Assembly (NCBI GenBank): GCA_009746045.1
Contig: RPFO01001991.1
Coordinates: forward strand, 1 to 64,000
Length of the DNA: 64,000 bases
Source: Mesostigma viride
Lineage: Eukaryota > Streptophyta > Mesostigmatophyceae > Mesostigmatales > Mesostigmataceae
Direction of reading: 5' to 3'
Shown: in pieces, positions 34,944 through 46,041 of the stretch
Numbering within the stretch: position 1 is the first letter of the stretch
Layout of the letters: every line of letters starts with the position of its first letter
Notes under the pieces: model-generated
The model's input: the letters and a program-made list of their open reading frames with translations, nothing else
What the model was told of the DNA's origin: nothing
Database searches by the model: none
Position numbers and translations under genes: made by a program

Positions 34944-35379
34944 GAAAAGAAAAGAGGCCGACCTTAGCTAGGTGGGTTTGTTTTTGTCCTTTTTTGCGTG
35001 TCATGCGGCCTTGGCCCGGACGGCATTTTTTCGCCACGCAAATGTTGCGTCTGAACAAATGACGCCATGTGGCGTTCTAATTGCCGGCAGCTTACGTAAG
35101 GCTGCCGGGGCTATTAGGTCACATATTGCGTGAGAGAAAGAATCTAGATCTAGTTAATCACTACGCCATGAGCCAAGAAACCTAGACAGTGGCAGGTTTA
35201 TATCTCAACGTAGCTCCTGCCACCTGGCCAAGAAAAAACTGGCCAAAGCTTTGGCCACGACTGATCCGGATCAGGCCGCACCGGCCTCAAAAGGTTTGTC
35301 ACGTGAACCCAATAACCTAGCTATAGCGGCTACCCTTCCATCTCACTATAAAGAAACTATGTTCAGAGAACCACGATTC
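34944..35379 (-). repeat. DIRS 5' block X1
   Basis: About 436 bp, nearly identical to X2. On the coding strand it lies upstream of gag and should hold the promoter. The plus strand has CACTATAAAGAAAC near the outer border. Fragments of older X blocks occur at 21.42, 37.19, 53.89, 61.30 and 62.40 kb. Confidence 0.85.
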
Positions 35380-36420
35380 CAGATTTCCCTAGCTGAGATA
35401 AACTAGGCTTAAGCTGCTATTGCTTGCCAGGTGATGGCTAGCACACCTGGTGGCACATGCTGACAATGCGAAGTTTTTACTTACCATTACATACTTGATG
35501 ATGCCATAGACCCCAGCCAACTGCCTCACACTCGGGCAATGTATATCAAAAATATATGGATGTATTCAAGCCCATACAGCCTCTAAAATTCAGCACCATC
35601 ACACTATGGCAGGTCACTATGCAATCGACTGAGGGAAGCATCTAAAAAGGGTGTTTGAGAAAGGGGCCAGGCCAGGGTCAAGAAAGAGCATGAATAATGA
35701 AGAAAGAATGTGCTACACAAGCTAGACCGTATATATAAACAACAAACATCGACAAGAAAACGATAACTCAGCTTTACCTTGCGTGGCTGGCGTTACCTTG
35801 GCCCAAGCGGTGGCCGCAAAATGGCGTGTTTCGGCACACCAAAGTTGTGCAGCATGGTCACTGGATTTCGCGGTTTCTGGCAACCCTTGCACGTTTACGA
35901 CTACAATGCATCATAACATGTGCAAAGCAGCTGATGTATCGCCGGAAAGGTATTGCTGTCAACGTGGCCTGATCGCAGTTTTTCCCAGCAAGAACGCTGC
36001 CGACACCTATCAAATGGCATTCCCGCGAACCAAAATTTTGGCAACATCATCCTTAGGACGTATCAAGTCTATTGCTTAAGTTTGGCCAGCAGATTCGAAC
36101 GATTTCGTAAATGCCATGCGTGAAGGTAAGCCGCCATGGCCAGCTTGGCCGTTTTCCAAAATGCGCGTCCTACGTGAAAAAGTACTCTGACCCCCTTTAC
36201 GTTGACCGTCTAGTACACCTGTTAATTGAGGTCCAAATATAGCAAACCCTAGCATCATGTTCTGAAGAAACTTGTAAACTTTCATTCTTCTCAGCTAAAT
36301 GTTTCCGTATTCCCGTAATCCCGTTAGTATTCTCGGCATTTGGTCGCCCGAGAAGGGGCCGATGCATCGGCTACGACTCGAGTTTTTTTTTGAAAATCGG
36401 CAGCCAGACCATTTAGGGGT
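35380..36420. repeat. Repeat E, copy 2 (right flank of the intact DIRS)
   Basis: It matches 48.85-49.9 kb over its full length (for example GCTGGCGTTACCTTGGCCCA and CGTTTACGACTACAATGCATC) and gives the empty site for MITE copy 1 (TCAGCTAAATGTTTCC at about 36290). Non-coding, although similar short ORFs occur in both copies. Confidence 0.8.
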
Positions 36421-36608
36421 TACTGGTAATGGCAAGTGTTGGTGGCACATTTGTTGAAATCAGTGTTAGCATGCAGGCCTGGCAATATTCCATGGTTACC
36501 TAAGATTTGAAAGTTCAAAACTGTTCAGGAATGCTACCATTTGCCCCCCAAAAAATTCGTGCCTAAGGGTAGTCACGTGTTTTTTTTAGCACTACCGTGC
36601 AGGTCCCT
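36421..36608. repeat. Repeat F, partial copy 2
   Basis: Matches the middle of repeat F copies 1 and 3 and is cut exactly where the LRR unit begins (GTGCAGGTCCCT, then CTCTCTCTCTGACAACC). Confidence 0.75.
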
Positions 36609-36693
36609 CTCTCTCTCTCTGACAACCTTCACCCATGCCTAGTGTTGGTGCATGCGTGTACCATCTGTGCCATCTGGATATGTCTGCTCGCAG

Positions 36694-36762
36694 ATACATT
36701 GGCGACCAACTGAGCGGCACCATCCCGACGGAGCTGTTGAATTTGCCAAAGCTCCGTTCGCT
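36694..36762 (+). CDS. LRR exon 4 (23 residues)
   Basis: 69 nt between TGCTCGCAG and GTGAGTAG, reading YIGDQLSGTIPTELLNLPKLRSL. One residue shorter than standard in the first loop, still in the common phase. The downstream flank continues to about 37.19 kb (GCAAGCATGGAGGAT, ATGGTAAATGGTCGGGGCAG) and then enters a DIRS X block. Confidence 0.8.
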
Positions 36763-37189
36763 GTGAGTAGAGCCAGATCCTTGACGCCTGCTAGCTAGTT
36801 CTCCCCATTGTACTAGTCCAGCATGCATGAAATTTGTGTGCTCGCATCGCCACTGTTGTTTTGCTACCCTTTTTTCCCTATACCTTGTATGCAAGCATGG
36901 AGGATGGTTCCGCACCGAAATATCGTTACCAGCCTCGGCATTGATTGTCGGATTGTGACTTACATAAGCAGGCCATGGTAAATGGTCGGGGCAGCCGTTG
37001 GGGATACCCGTTATATCCAGTCCCGGCGGCCTAGATACCAAAAGAGTTAAGTTCGATGTATGACTGGAATGCCATAGATGGTGGTTGTACTGACATTTGC
37101 GGCTGTATTCCTGGAATGGAATGCTAGTTTCAATAATCATGAGGCCTAAATCACATTATCGGCATGCAGCATTTACAACAATTATCAAT

Positions 37190-37750
37190 GCAGGGACGGT
37201 GGGCGGGAAAAGAATAGGGGCCTTTGGTGGGTAGGTTTGCTTATTTGCATTTCACACGGCCTTGGCCCGGACGGCATTTGTTTCACCATACAAACTTTTC
37301 GTCCGAACAAGTGACAGAAATTGGCGTCGGTAGTTGCCGGCGGCTTACCTAGTCTGCCGGGGCTCTTAGGTAACGTATTGCGTGAGAGAAAGTATTTGAT
37401 ATGAGTAATGACTTCGTCATTAACAAAGAAGCCTAGATAGTGGCAAGATTGCATCCCGAGGTGTCTCTTGCCACCTGGCCAGGGACCTGGCCAAGTCGTT
37501 ACCACTGCCGCTCTGGTTCAGGCCACACCAGCCCCAAATGTCACGTGATCCTTAGCCACAGCGGCTCCCCTTCCATCTCGATAAAAAGAATATATGTACA
37601 TAGAGCCATGATTCTGCTAACCGTGGAACTACAGGTAAAACCAGACTCTTTATGAAACCAATGATTTGAGCACATACAAAAGGCAAGGCACATCCCAGCT
37701 GCCAATGATCGTGGGAACACTTATTGCTTGTCAAAAGGCTAGCCTCTTAC
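37190..37750. mobile_element. DIRS end fragment (X block joined to Y block)
   Basis: X block from about 37190 to 37614 and Y block from 37615 to 37747 (AACCGTGGAACTACAGG, TCTTTATGAAACCAATGA), in the X-Y order found at the 3' side of the intact element. The copy stops after Y, without coding sequence. Older than the intact element, judging by many substitutions. Confidence 0.75.
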
Positions 37751-39354
37751 CTTTACATCCTGTTCATCAAATTGTTTTGCAATTAATAAACAAGTTTTGC
37801 GGGCTTCACCCACGACATTAGAGCTTGTACTTTTTGTGGCCGGTCCCCGCCAGGGAGCCCCGGCTAGGGACATGTGAGTCACCACGTACCTCCGTCGAGT
37901 GCCAAGTGGCGCTAGGCCCGCCAAGGAGCGCGCGCTAGCATTAGGGTTTCGACCACGATATTCATGGAGATTGGCAAAAGGCTGAAAAGAAAATGGAAAG
38001 AGAGGCATGGCCTGGGTGGGCTCGACCCCGGTATGGCACGAGCAGATGTACGTTGAAGTGTGCCTTGGCGCCTGAAGTCGACGCGACCAAATTTTGCAGA
38101 AGTTTCACAGTATGTACATTGCTACAAAGGGACAAATTGCGCAACCGCGCAGTGGACAGAGCTCGCGAACTACTTGCGGAGTTCAAGCTCCAGATTGACT
38201 GCTACCCCTGTACGGGAGCGCGATGCGCGCGGGGATGAGTGACCTCGCCAACCCCGCAGACAACAGGGGAAAATCGATTACAGGAGGTGGAGCACAGGAA
38301 AATCCACGTGTGAGCTTCCTGCGCGTTTGTAACTGTTTTGTCAGGATAAAGTTTGGTCCAACAGCCCAAAAGTTTGCGACGGTATATCTGGAGCTCGCAA
38401 ACACAGGAAATCACTGAGTTTGGCTCCTGCCGCAATCTGGGCATACCTCTGCCAAATGGCTCATCTGGATGTAACGCCCGAAAACCCTCATAATATGGAC
38501 GCCGCGGTTTGACCTTTTCTTGGGTTGCAACGAAATTTCGCGCAGCTCATTCGTCAAGCGGACTGTAAGTCGCGCCGCTGAGTGGCCGGAGCCGAAAGCC
38601 GTTCGAAAGAGTGTTAGCTAAAATTGTGCCAGGGCTGCGTTTTACAAATTTTAGTATATATGTTGACTGGATGTGTTGGTTTTCGTTGTTGTTTTGCTGA
38701 AGGCAGTCTTTATTAGATAGCTTATGGCTTAGACCAGGTTGTGGCAAAAAAGTGGTGCCAGTTGGCACTAGTGCTGTTCTTCATGAACTTCAGGTCCAAT
38801 CCACATCAGGACTGACCAGATGGTACAGGCCAGGTCTAGCCAGTACAGACTTGACTTAACTATACAATTGGGTGTCTGTGGACCCCAGCCCAGTCACATG
38901 GACGAGTACTGACCTTAGCACTAGATTACAGGCACAAACCCACATTGATGAACCTCAAAGAGGTCAAATCTAAGCAAATAGCAGTTTAGGAATTCACTGC
39001 TAGCTGACTGCTAGCTGTAGTCGTTGTCACACAGACACAATGTCAATTAAGGTTACGTCGAACATGTAAATTCATATTTCGCAATCCAGCCGACTTGGAG
39101 ATGTTGCAAACGTCTTCTCACCTTTTTTCGTACTCCAGCAATCAATTAGAAGCTTGAACCTTTTAGTTCAGATCTTGGAAAATTATCCATTTGTGGATAA
39201 TGCATTATAAATTAACTTGTCTGACGCACACATTTCACATCGGAAGCCATAACTTTTTCAACTCTTGATGGAATTAAGCGTTTTTGGTGGCGTTGGGAAC
39301 GCAAGAACGTCGCGCACCTAACTAGATAGCTGTGTTAATTCCATGACATATGTG
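37751..39354. other. 1.6 kb without recognised gene
   Basis: Includes GC-rich sequence with overlapping ORFs (37.9-38.45 kb) and then AT-rich sequence. No domain or repeat partner was recognised on either strand. Confidence 0.3.
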
Positions 39355-39437
39355 TCTCTGGCGATCCATGCCAAGGGAAAAGAACCTATCTTAAGTAGAA
39401 CGAACAACCAAACTAGGCGGGGGGGGGGGGGGGGGGG
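39355..39437. repeat. DIRS Y-adjacent fragment and poly-G
   Basis: 39357-39417 matches the sequence next to Y1 in the other DIRS copies (GCGATCCATGCCAAGGG, GAACCTATCTTAAGTAGAAC). It ends in about 20 G residues, as a truncation scar would. Confidence 0.7.
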
Positions 39438-39689
39438 CGAGACCCGCCTGCTGTAGATTCAGCCCGCGTGCCCGGGATTATGCAGCAGGAGGCCCTAGAT
39501 GGGATCGATGATGCTTGCAGGTCCTTTTATCTGTCCGAACGGTGAATCTGTAGCGGCAATGGCAGGATCTGTAGTGGATGGGGGTGGTAATGCTGTAGGA
39601 ACCCCGTACGAAGTTTAAGTAGCCGTACGCCTGGCCTTGCCTGGTCTGGGGGAAGGTGGCCAAGTGGATGTGATGAACTTACTACCCCC

Positions 39690-42325
39690 CTCTTGGGGAG
39701 CAATTTTAATGATGAGAGTAAGATGGTACGGACGCTGAGCCCAGCAGAGCGGATCTTCAAGTCAATGCGGATCTGGCGGGGGTGTAGCATGGAGGAGTTG
39801 GCGCGGGTTTGCACGGTGCGTGTGGAGAGGGGGATTTTGGGTGGATTTTTTGAGGATGAGCCGCCTATGGTGGACGGTACTTTTGGGATCGGAAAGCCCG
39901 ATGGCTGATCCGGCTGATTGTGGACAACCGTCGTGGCAACATGCCACTACCAGATCCTCTGCCCGCTTTTTTACCACAACTTGGTGTTATTTGCGATTTG
40001 CCCAGGCGTGTTGGGTAGAATTTTTAGGGGGCGTATCAGGTTTGGATTCCGACTACAACAGACTCCGCCTGCCCGTTTGGATGCGGCAGTACTGTGCTTG
40101 GATGCCGGTGTGGTTGGATCTTGTGGGCTTGACTGGGGCACGTCGAAAGCTGTGGCCGTGGATGTTGTGCTGGCGAATGGGAAACAAGCTGGCCGTCACT
40201 GTGGCCTGAGCATCGACATGTCATCGCTGATATTGGTGGCAAAGGCTAGTGAGGCGGGGCAGACAGTCTGGCTGAGGCCGCAGGAGGGCCCTGCTGCGCC
40301 CTTGGCGCCTCCATCGCCGTGCTTTGAATCTCGGTAGGGTCTGGAAGGTATGCATGTTTTGACGATATATGACCTCCATTTCAACCACAATGCGTCGGTG
40401 GATGGGGTGAATCAGCAGCTAGATCGTATACAGGCTGCCCATGCCACTGTTGGGCTGGTGCAGAAGTATGAGAAGGTGGTTATTGACAGCAGAACATATT
40501 GGTGTGCAGGCGGTGGGTGTCATTCATCAAAGAGATGGTGACATGGTGCCTGTTCCTGAGGGTGTGGTGACATTTATCGCTCCTACTCATAGAATGTTGG
40601 ATCGCGGATTCACATGCTACCGCGAACTTAGTTATGTCCTTGGTAAGTGGGTGTGGATGCATCTGCTGTGCCGTCCCATGCTCTCGGTGTGGTCTGAGAC
40701 GTAACGGCTGCTAGCAGCAATAAACGCCTCCCTGCATGGGCGCCGCTGGCGGCTCCTTGAGGGGCCCGCCGGGAGCTTCAGGCGGCGATCGACCTGGCCC
40801 CCTTTCTGAGGCTGCCAGGGCCCAGCCCCTTTCTGACCGGGTCGTCACAAGTGATGCGAGCAATTCCGGCGGTGGGGTGGGGTACATGGACCTGCCTTGG
40901 GCCAATTGTGCCCGGCTGGCAACCCAACGCGAAGCGTGGGGGTGGCGGACGACAGCCTTAACGTCTGGGGAGGACTGGGACGTGGAGCACATGGAAGGGG
41001 ACTACAACCTGCTGGACGGTGGCCATTGGCGTACGGCACTGTCCTACAAGTGGCGGGGGCAGCCTAACCACATCAAAGTGAAGGTGGCGATTGCTGCGAC
41101 GCAGGGGGTCGAGTGGTCGTGCCGGACGAAGGCGAGTCGAGGTAAGCGAGTCGTCCGGCTTGTGGACTCAAGGGCTGTGGTGGGGGCATTTGTCAGGGGT
41201 GGTCTTCTTCCTACCGCCTGGACCAGCTGATTCAGCGCTAGTGCGCTCTGTCACTGGCTAGCGACATGCAGAGCCACTGCATGGGTTTGGGTGGCTACCG
41301 AACACAACCCAGCTGACAGACAAGCCGGTCGGTTTGGCGCTTGGATTCGTGACTTGACCCGGTGTGGTGACGTGCATCCCAACGCTGTGCGTGAGGGGGC
41401 GCAACGCCCTCGGGACTTGGCACTTTTGGAGTGCACACTCAACCTTGCGTCAACCTTTGCCAGCGTACCGACGCGCAGTGGTTGTCTATGTGGCGTGGGC
41501 GCCACCTGGCCCTGTTGACCCAGCTGATGCGGAAGCCATTTTCTATGAGTGTATTTCTGCTGTCTACCATGCCAGAGGGGGGCAAGGGCATACCTTATGC
41601 CAACACGCCAAAGCCTGTCTGCACCCGTACTACGACATCGTTCGGAATGGGGTACTGGGGGACCGCCTAGTAGGTTGGCAGTGGCTTGTTCCGGCTATCA
41701 GCCCTCCGCCTATGCCATGGCGCCTTAGCTATTTCACTGCCTTGCTGCTAGTTTCACGTCGACGGGTGCATTTGAGCGTGTTGATTATTATTGCTTCCCA
41801 GCAGTATTTACGCATTAGCGAGGCGCTAGGGCTGCAGGTTCGGGATGTGGCCCATCCTGGCCACCCCCTTCTCGAGCCAGGGCCCACGGTCGATGCCCTT
41901 GTACTGCGCAACCTCAAGACTGCGCAGGGGGAAGCCCAGCACGACCACGTCCGGGATCCACTTTCTTTGTGGCTCCTGCAACGCCTGACGGTTGGCCAGC
42001 CCCCGGATGCACTTCTTTTTCGGGGTTTAACGTTCAGCCACTGAGGCTAGGCAGCAGTGGGAGGCTAGACAGGCCCGCATGGGCATTCCGGGGATGTTTT
42101 CTTTTCACAGCCTCCGGCATGGTGGGGCAACGCACGATGCCATCTGGCGAGTGGCCGAAGGCCATTCAGCTGCGCGGCCGGTGGGCTTCGGCCCTCTCGG
42201 TCACGCGCTACACTGGCCTCCACCGCCGCCTCCTGGGGCGGGACATCCCACCCGCCCATTGGGCTCAGGCCCTGGGTTTTGACCCTGCGGCTTTTCAGCG
42301 CCACTTCAGTGGCGTCGAGTTTTGA
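39690..42325 (+). pseudogene. Second DIRS lineage: RT, RNase H and tyrosine recombinase, decayed
   Basis: Collinear with the intact DIRS polyprotein but diverged and on the plus strand. RT start: FKSMRIWRGCSMEELARV and MVDGTFGIGKPDG (39.77-39.91 kb). RT motif C region: HVLTIYDLHFNHNASVDGVN (about 40.35 kb), where Tyr-x-Asp-Asp is reduced to one Asp. RNase H: RVVTSDASNSGGGVGYMD (40.85 kb), HIKVKVAIAAT (catalytic Glu replaced), RLVDSRAVVGAFV (41.16 kb) and NPADRQAGRFGAWIRDLTR (41.3 kb). Recombinase: SQQYLRISEALGLQVRDV (41.8 kb), FSFHSLRHGGATHDAIW (42.1 kb), GRWASALSVTRYTGLHRRLL (42.2 kb). At least four frame changes. Gag is missing. Confidence 0.82.
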
Positions 42326-43600
42326 TGTCTTCCAGTTTTCATCTACCGTCTTTTAGCTATCAACTGACCTCACCCTTGTGTGTGAGGTCAAGGGGGAAAT
42401 TGTTTAACTAACCCAAGGGTGAACCTGGGTTGGGAGAAAGTACCCCCATAGCTAGGTAGTTAAGTTTTCTTTTTGGCATGTCCTACGTATTTTCGGCTGT
42501 TAGCCATGTAAGGAGATGTGGGTAGAGCAGTGGCACAGTTGCTGTTGGCTGGCCCTGCAAATTCACATAGTGTGCTCACCCTGGTATACAGATGATGGCC
42601 GCCATGCCATGTGGTAGACATGTCTTTGTTTTTCCACCGTATAGAGCTAGCACTCATATTGTAATAAATTTGATGTTTTGTGGTGATGCATGCAAAGCAA
42701 AGCAAGGCTAGAAATGGATTTGGTGAGCTATGCTCATTTTATCTATGACTAACCTGCTGAGCGGATGATGCAACGCGGTATAGCACAAAAAGAAAAAATA
42801 AGTTTCAGAAAAAAATATTTTTTTGTGCTGGCACGTGTACCCCAGCCACCCTGGGCTTGGCTGGACAGGTGGTTGCTATAAAAGGTGGGCTTTTATTCTA
42901 GGGAAGCAAGTTGTTTCTTTTGCCTCCCACCCAGCCACCCTGGCAAATGGGGTAGAGCAGGGGCACAGCTGTTGTGGGCTGGCCCAACAAATTCACACAG
43001 ACTGTGTGCTCACCCTAGCTAGCATACTGATGGCCATGTTGCCATCTGAGACGTATACATTTCTTGTTTTTGGTCCACTGGAGTTCCTTCCCACCAAGAG
43101 AAACATTTATTTTATATTTTTGTGTGCTAGGCTTATAACGGACAGCGTATAACACTGAAAAGAGGCCTCCCTACGTCTCCTGCACCACTCTTAGTACTGA
43201 CTATCATTCACATTGTGCCACGCAGGCCTGCCGGCTGGCGCAGGTACAAGGTGTACTGACGGCCCATCATAGTTGCGCCATGCCTGGCGGCTGGCGCAGG
43301 TATCAAGGTCTAGTGATGTACGTTAGAAGCTACCTAGGCCTGCACTCCGGAACCACACTGAGCCTCGGTACAAAAAGGGCCGGCCGGTGCAGTACCCTCG
43401 TGACAAGCGCTAGTCTTACGCCACGTATGGCAGGTCGGTCCCCTTTGAGCCCGTCCACGCGTCATATATAAAATGAGCGAAGCTCAACAAGTGTGTGTTA
43501 TTCTACCGTATAGAGCTAGCACACACATCGTAATAAAGTTGTTGTTTTGTGGTGATGCATGCAAAGCAAAGCAAGGCCAGATATGGATTTCATTATTGCT
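42326..43600 (+). repeat. 3' repeat blocks of the second DIRS lineage
   Basis: Two interleaved pairs lie downstream of the recombinase: 42516-42640 resembles 42946-43080 (GGGTAGAGCAG.GGCACAG, ATTCACA.AG), and 42640-42725 resembles 43505-43592 (CGTATAGAGCTAGCAC, TTTTGTGGTGATGCATGC). A repeated 3' block fits a split-direct-repeat retroelement (B1...B2), with an A2-like segment between that includes a TATATAAAA-like box near 43.47 kb. The matching 5' block was not found, in keeping with loss of the 5' end. Confidence 0.5.
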
Positions 43601-44129
43601 GCTAGTAATCTGGTAATGCGCCATGATGATATCGATGTGTTGGATGCAAGTCATCTATCAGAATTAAACCGGCAACTCTTGCCACCGACACAAAGAGTGG
43701 GCACACCCAGCGACCGTACGTCATGGATCATGACATAGGGCCTGATAACCGGCGGTCCTCACCAATGCCGAACACACGGTTGCATCTGAGCGCATGGCGT
43801 ACACAAGGCGCATGTGTTTGCCATGAGACACACGGATAGACGCGTTGTCAATGTGACAGCAAACGACCCGCTGAGATCCCCATGCACACTTGCACACAGG
43901 AAAGGTGGCACACTAATGTTTCATAGATTGGTCTGGGCGAGATAGCAACTCGTTTGCCTCAGCCGTCATTAAGCCTACTCATCAATGCCATCTAATAACG
44001 GCTCATCAATGACGGCATTGATGAGCCGTCATTAAGCCTTCTGAGAAACACGTGAAATCTCCCCACCACCAACGTCGGGGCAGTATAGGTCTATGAACGC
44101 GTAAAGATCTTTTGAAGGGGCTTTTTGCT
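43601..44129. other. No gene; one hairpin
   Basis: Contains a perfect 14-bp inverted repeat with 4-nt loop at 43998-44029 (ACGGCTCATCAATG and complement), flanked by a direct repeat GTCATTAAGCCT at about 43966 and 44028. Confidence 0.5.
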
Positions 44130-44171
44130 GTTGTGCTAAGCCATCACAACCTCACATACATGCATGGGAGG
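44130..44171. repeat. Repeat H, copy 3, left part, with hAT target duplication
   Basis: Its last 8 bases, ATGGGAGG (44164-44171), are repeated at 48644-48651 after the hAT element, where repeat H resumes (CCATATATAACTACCGTCAA). Confidence 0.85.
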
Positions 44172-44214
44172 CAGTGTTTTTGCTAACGTACCGGAACCGG
44201 TAATTCTCCGGTTA

Positions 44215-44400
44215 TTACCGGTGCCCCCCCGGCCGACCGGTAAGCCTCCCCCGGCCGACCGGTATGCTATATGTCAAGCAGGACCCGCCCCCCCGGCCAA
44301 CCGGTATGCTATATGCAAAGCAGGAAACCCCCCCCCGTTCGACCGGTATGCTGTGTTCAGAGCAGGAACCCCCCCGGTTCGACCGGTATAAGCCATTGTG
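44215..44400. repeat. Subterminal repeats of the hAT element
   Basis: Four to five degenerate tandem units of about 40 bp built on CCGGCCGACCGGTATGCTAT and AGCAGGA plus a C run. Subterminal repeats of hAT elements usually bind the transposase. The right end has instead a perfect GC-rich 18-bp hairpin. Confidence 0.75.
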
Positions 44401-45372
44401 ACTTGTCCGGGCTGCCCTGGTCGACCTGGAAGCAAATAATGCCGGCCGGGGTTCCCCGGTTTCCCCGTCAGACAGAACTGGTACTTATATACTGACTAAA
44501 ACACAATATCAATTTCTATTAGTAAAGGTTGACTATTCCCGGCATTTGCAAACAGTTTGCACATTGCTGCCATGCTAACACCTCCACGAAATGTAAACGC
44601 CGACACAGCAGAGCCCTGCTGAATGCCCAAAAACCAGGGTGCAAGGGAATGAAATCTCGCGATGGTCCGATCGCAGCTACAACATACCTTACTGATCAAC
44701 ATAAAATAGTAGTGCCTGACCCTCAGATGCAGTAATTAAAAAATATTCACGGGCAACGGCTCGTCAAGGCTAGGCGATTTTGCACAAACATTGCTTGCTC
44801 GCGACTTGATCAGCTGGCGTTCATGTTGCCCACTTAAAATACCGGTGTGAGCGTGACCAGCACAAATGTTGTTGCTGTTGTTGTTGCCACGCAATGGGCA
44901 GCAGAGATTTGTAGACTGTTGTTGGACGTACTACAGTAACAGCAACTTTTGAGGAGGGGCTACAGTTTCAACTCAAACTTGTGAGTAAATCGATGTTCCG
45001 TACCCAAGTAACAAAAGGCGTGGGGCGGTGCAGCTCTGACCCTACAACAAATGGGTCAGCACTGGGCAGCCGGCAAGTCCAGCCTGTCAAATGCGTAGAC
45101 TAGACTGGTAGAGCAGGTAACAAATGCGCTGCAGACTGCTGAGCTGCATCAGGTACGCAACACGACGTGAAGGTGCTGAGCTGCAAAATGTTGATGAAGT
45201 TCACGGCAGTCGAGCCAGATGACTTTGTTTTGCGTGTTTTCTAATCCTGCATTATTCGATAGTGCGCTAGAGAAGCGAATCATGACAAAGAAGAAAGAGC
45301 CCCCGATTCCCCTGGGCTACAAATTCAAAGACCATTTCACACGAGGCGGTGGCATTTTAACCTGGGCCGGCA

Positions 45373-46041
45373 TTGCAAGCGGTCGGCCGGCTTTGGGCAC
45401 GGTGTACAGACCAGGCGCAGGCAGGCATCGAGTTAGAAGGGGACGACACTAATGAGAGGAATGTGGATGAGGGTGCCGTAGCGGAGGAGGGCGATGCAGG
45501 TGGCTCAGCGCACGCACAGCCTGAAATCCATGGTGGTGGTGTTCCGGAGCAGGCCGTGTCGGAGCAGGTTGTTTCGAATCAGGTTGTTGACAAGCAGCCT
45601 GGCTCGGCAACCGGCGGTCAGGGTGGCAGTGGTTCCGTGCAGGCTGCCAAGCAGAAGCCGCCTGCAGTTCCGTCTGTTCCAACACCTCGGGTGAGACAGA
45701 AACCGAAGGAGTCGTGGTTTGAAGGTGACGCTTTCTCGTGGGCCATCCTTCAGCAGGACTTGGAAGGCGGGTGGGAGATGAAGTGCAAGCTTTGCATCGC
45801 TACCGGAATGTCAACCAAGTCACTTTCCACTGACCGGCGGGAGAGGTTGACAGAGCATGAGACTGCCGGCATCCATCAGAACGCGCTGAGGATCATCAAC
45901 AACAAGCTGTGCAAGGGCGAGGCTGTCAATCATCTGGTGTCCTCAACAAGCAAGCACGGCTCCGCTGGCTCTTCGTCGAAATTGGCAAACAGCAGGACCC
46001 CTCAGCAGGTGGCAAAGCAGGAGATCATGAACAACTTGTGA
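45373..46041 (+). CDS. hAT transposase, N-terminal part with zinc finger
   Basis: 223 codons. An acidic Gln/Val-rich leader is followed by the line SWFEGDAFSWAILQQDLEGG and a zinc finger, MKCKLCIATG...RLTEHETAGIHQN (C-x2-C...H-x4-5-H), the DNA-binding part expected at the N terminus of a transposase. The frame closes at TGA 46039-46041; the catalytic part continues in the -1 frame from the same place (EIMNNL versus HEQLVMVYKTLLHGRP). A one-base indel or programmed shift is needed to join them. An upstream open stretch at 45276-45370 (KKKEPPIPLGYKFKDHFTRG) could be an earlier exon. Confidence 0.75.
   Translation: MQAVGRLWARCTDQAQAGIELEGDDTNERNVDEGAVAEEGDAGGSAHAQPEIHGGGVPEQAVSEQVVSNQVVDKQPGSATGGQGGSGSVQAAKQKPPAVPSVPTPRVRQKPKESWFEGDAFSWAILQQDLEGGWEMKCKLCIATGMSTKSLSTDRRERLTEHETAGIHQNALRIINNKLCKGEAVNHLVSSTSKHGSAGSSSKLANSRTPQQVAKQEIMNNL

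Larger units (their letters stand above)
29882..35379 (-). mobile_element. Full-length DIRS/PAT-like retrotransposon with split direct repeats
   Basis: About 5.5 kb. On the minus strand the order is X1 (35379-34944), gag, polyprotein, Y1 (30609-30475), X2 (30474-30042), Y2 (30016-29882): the A1-ORFs-B1-A2-B2 split direct repeat plan of PAT-like and Ngaro-like elements. X1 and X2 differ by only two homopolymer indels; Y1 and Y2 look identical. There is no target-site duplication, only a shared TTC at both borders, as expected for integration of a circle by a tyrosine recombinase. Both ORFs are open. The empty site is present at about 48855. This copy looks young and potentially autonomous. Confidence 0.9.

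Noticed and set aside
34364-34967. Plus-strand ORFs over the DIRS gag
   Set aside because: Antisense shadows of an intact minus-strand gene.
35783-36079. 98-codon ORF, also present in similar form at 49261
   Set aside because: Belongs to repeat E; the two copies differ without codon bias and the ORF is broken in the second copy.
44215-44400. CRISPR-like array of repeats and spacers
   Set aside because: Units are degenerate, GC-rich, without regular spacers, and sit just inside a hAT terminus; subterminal repeats explain them, and the DNA is eukaryotic.
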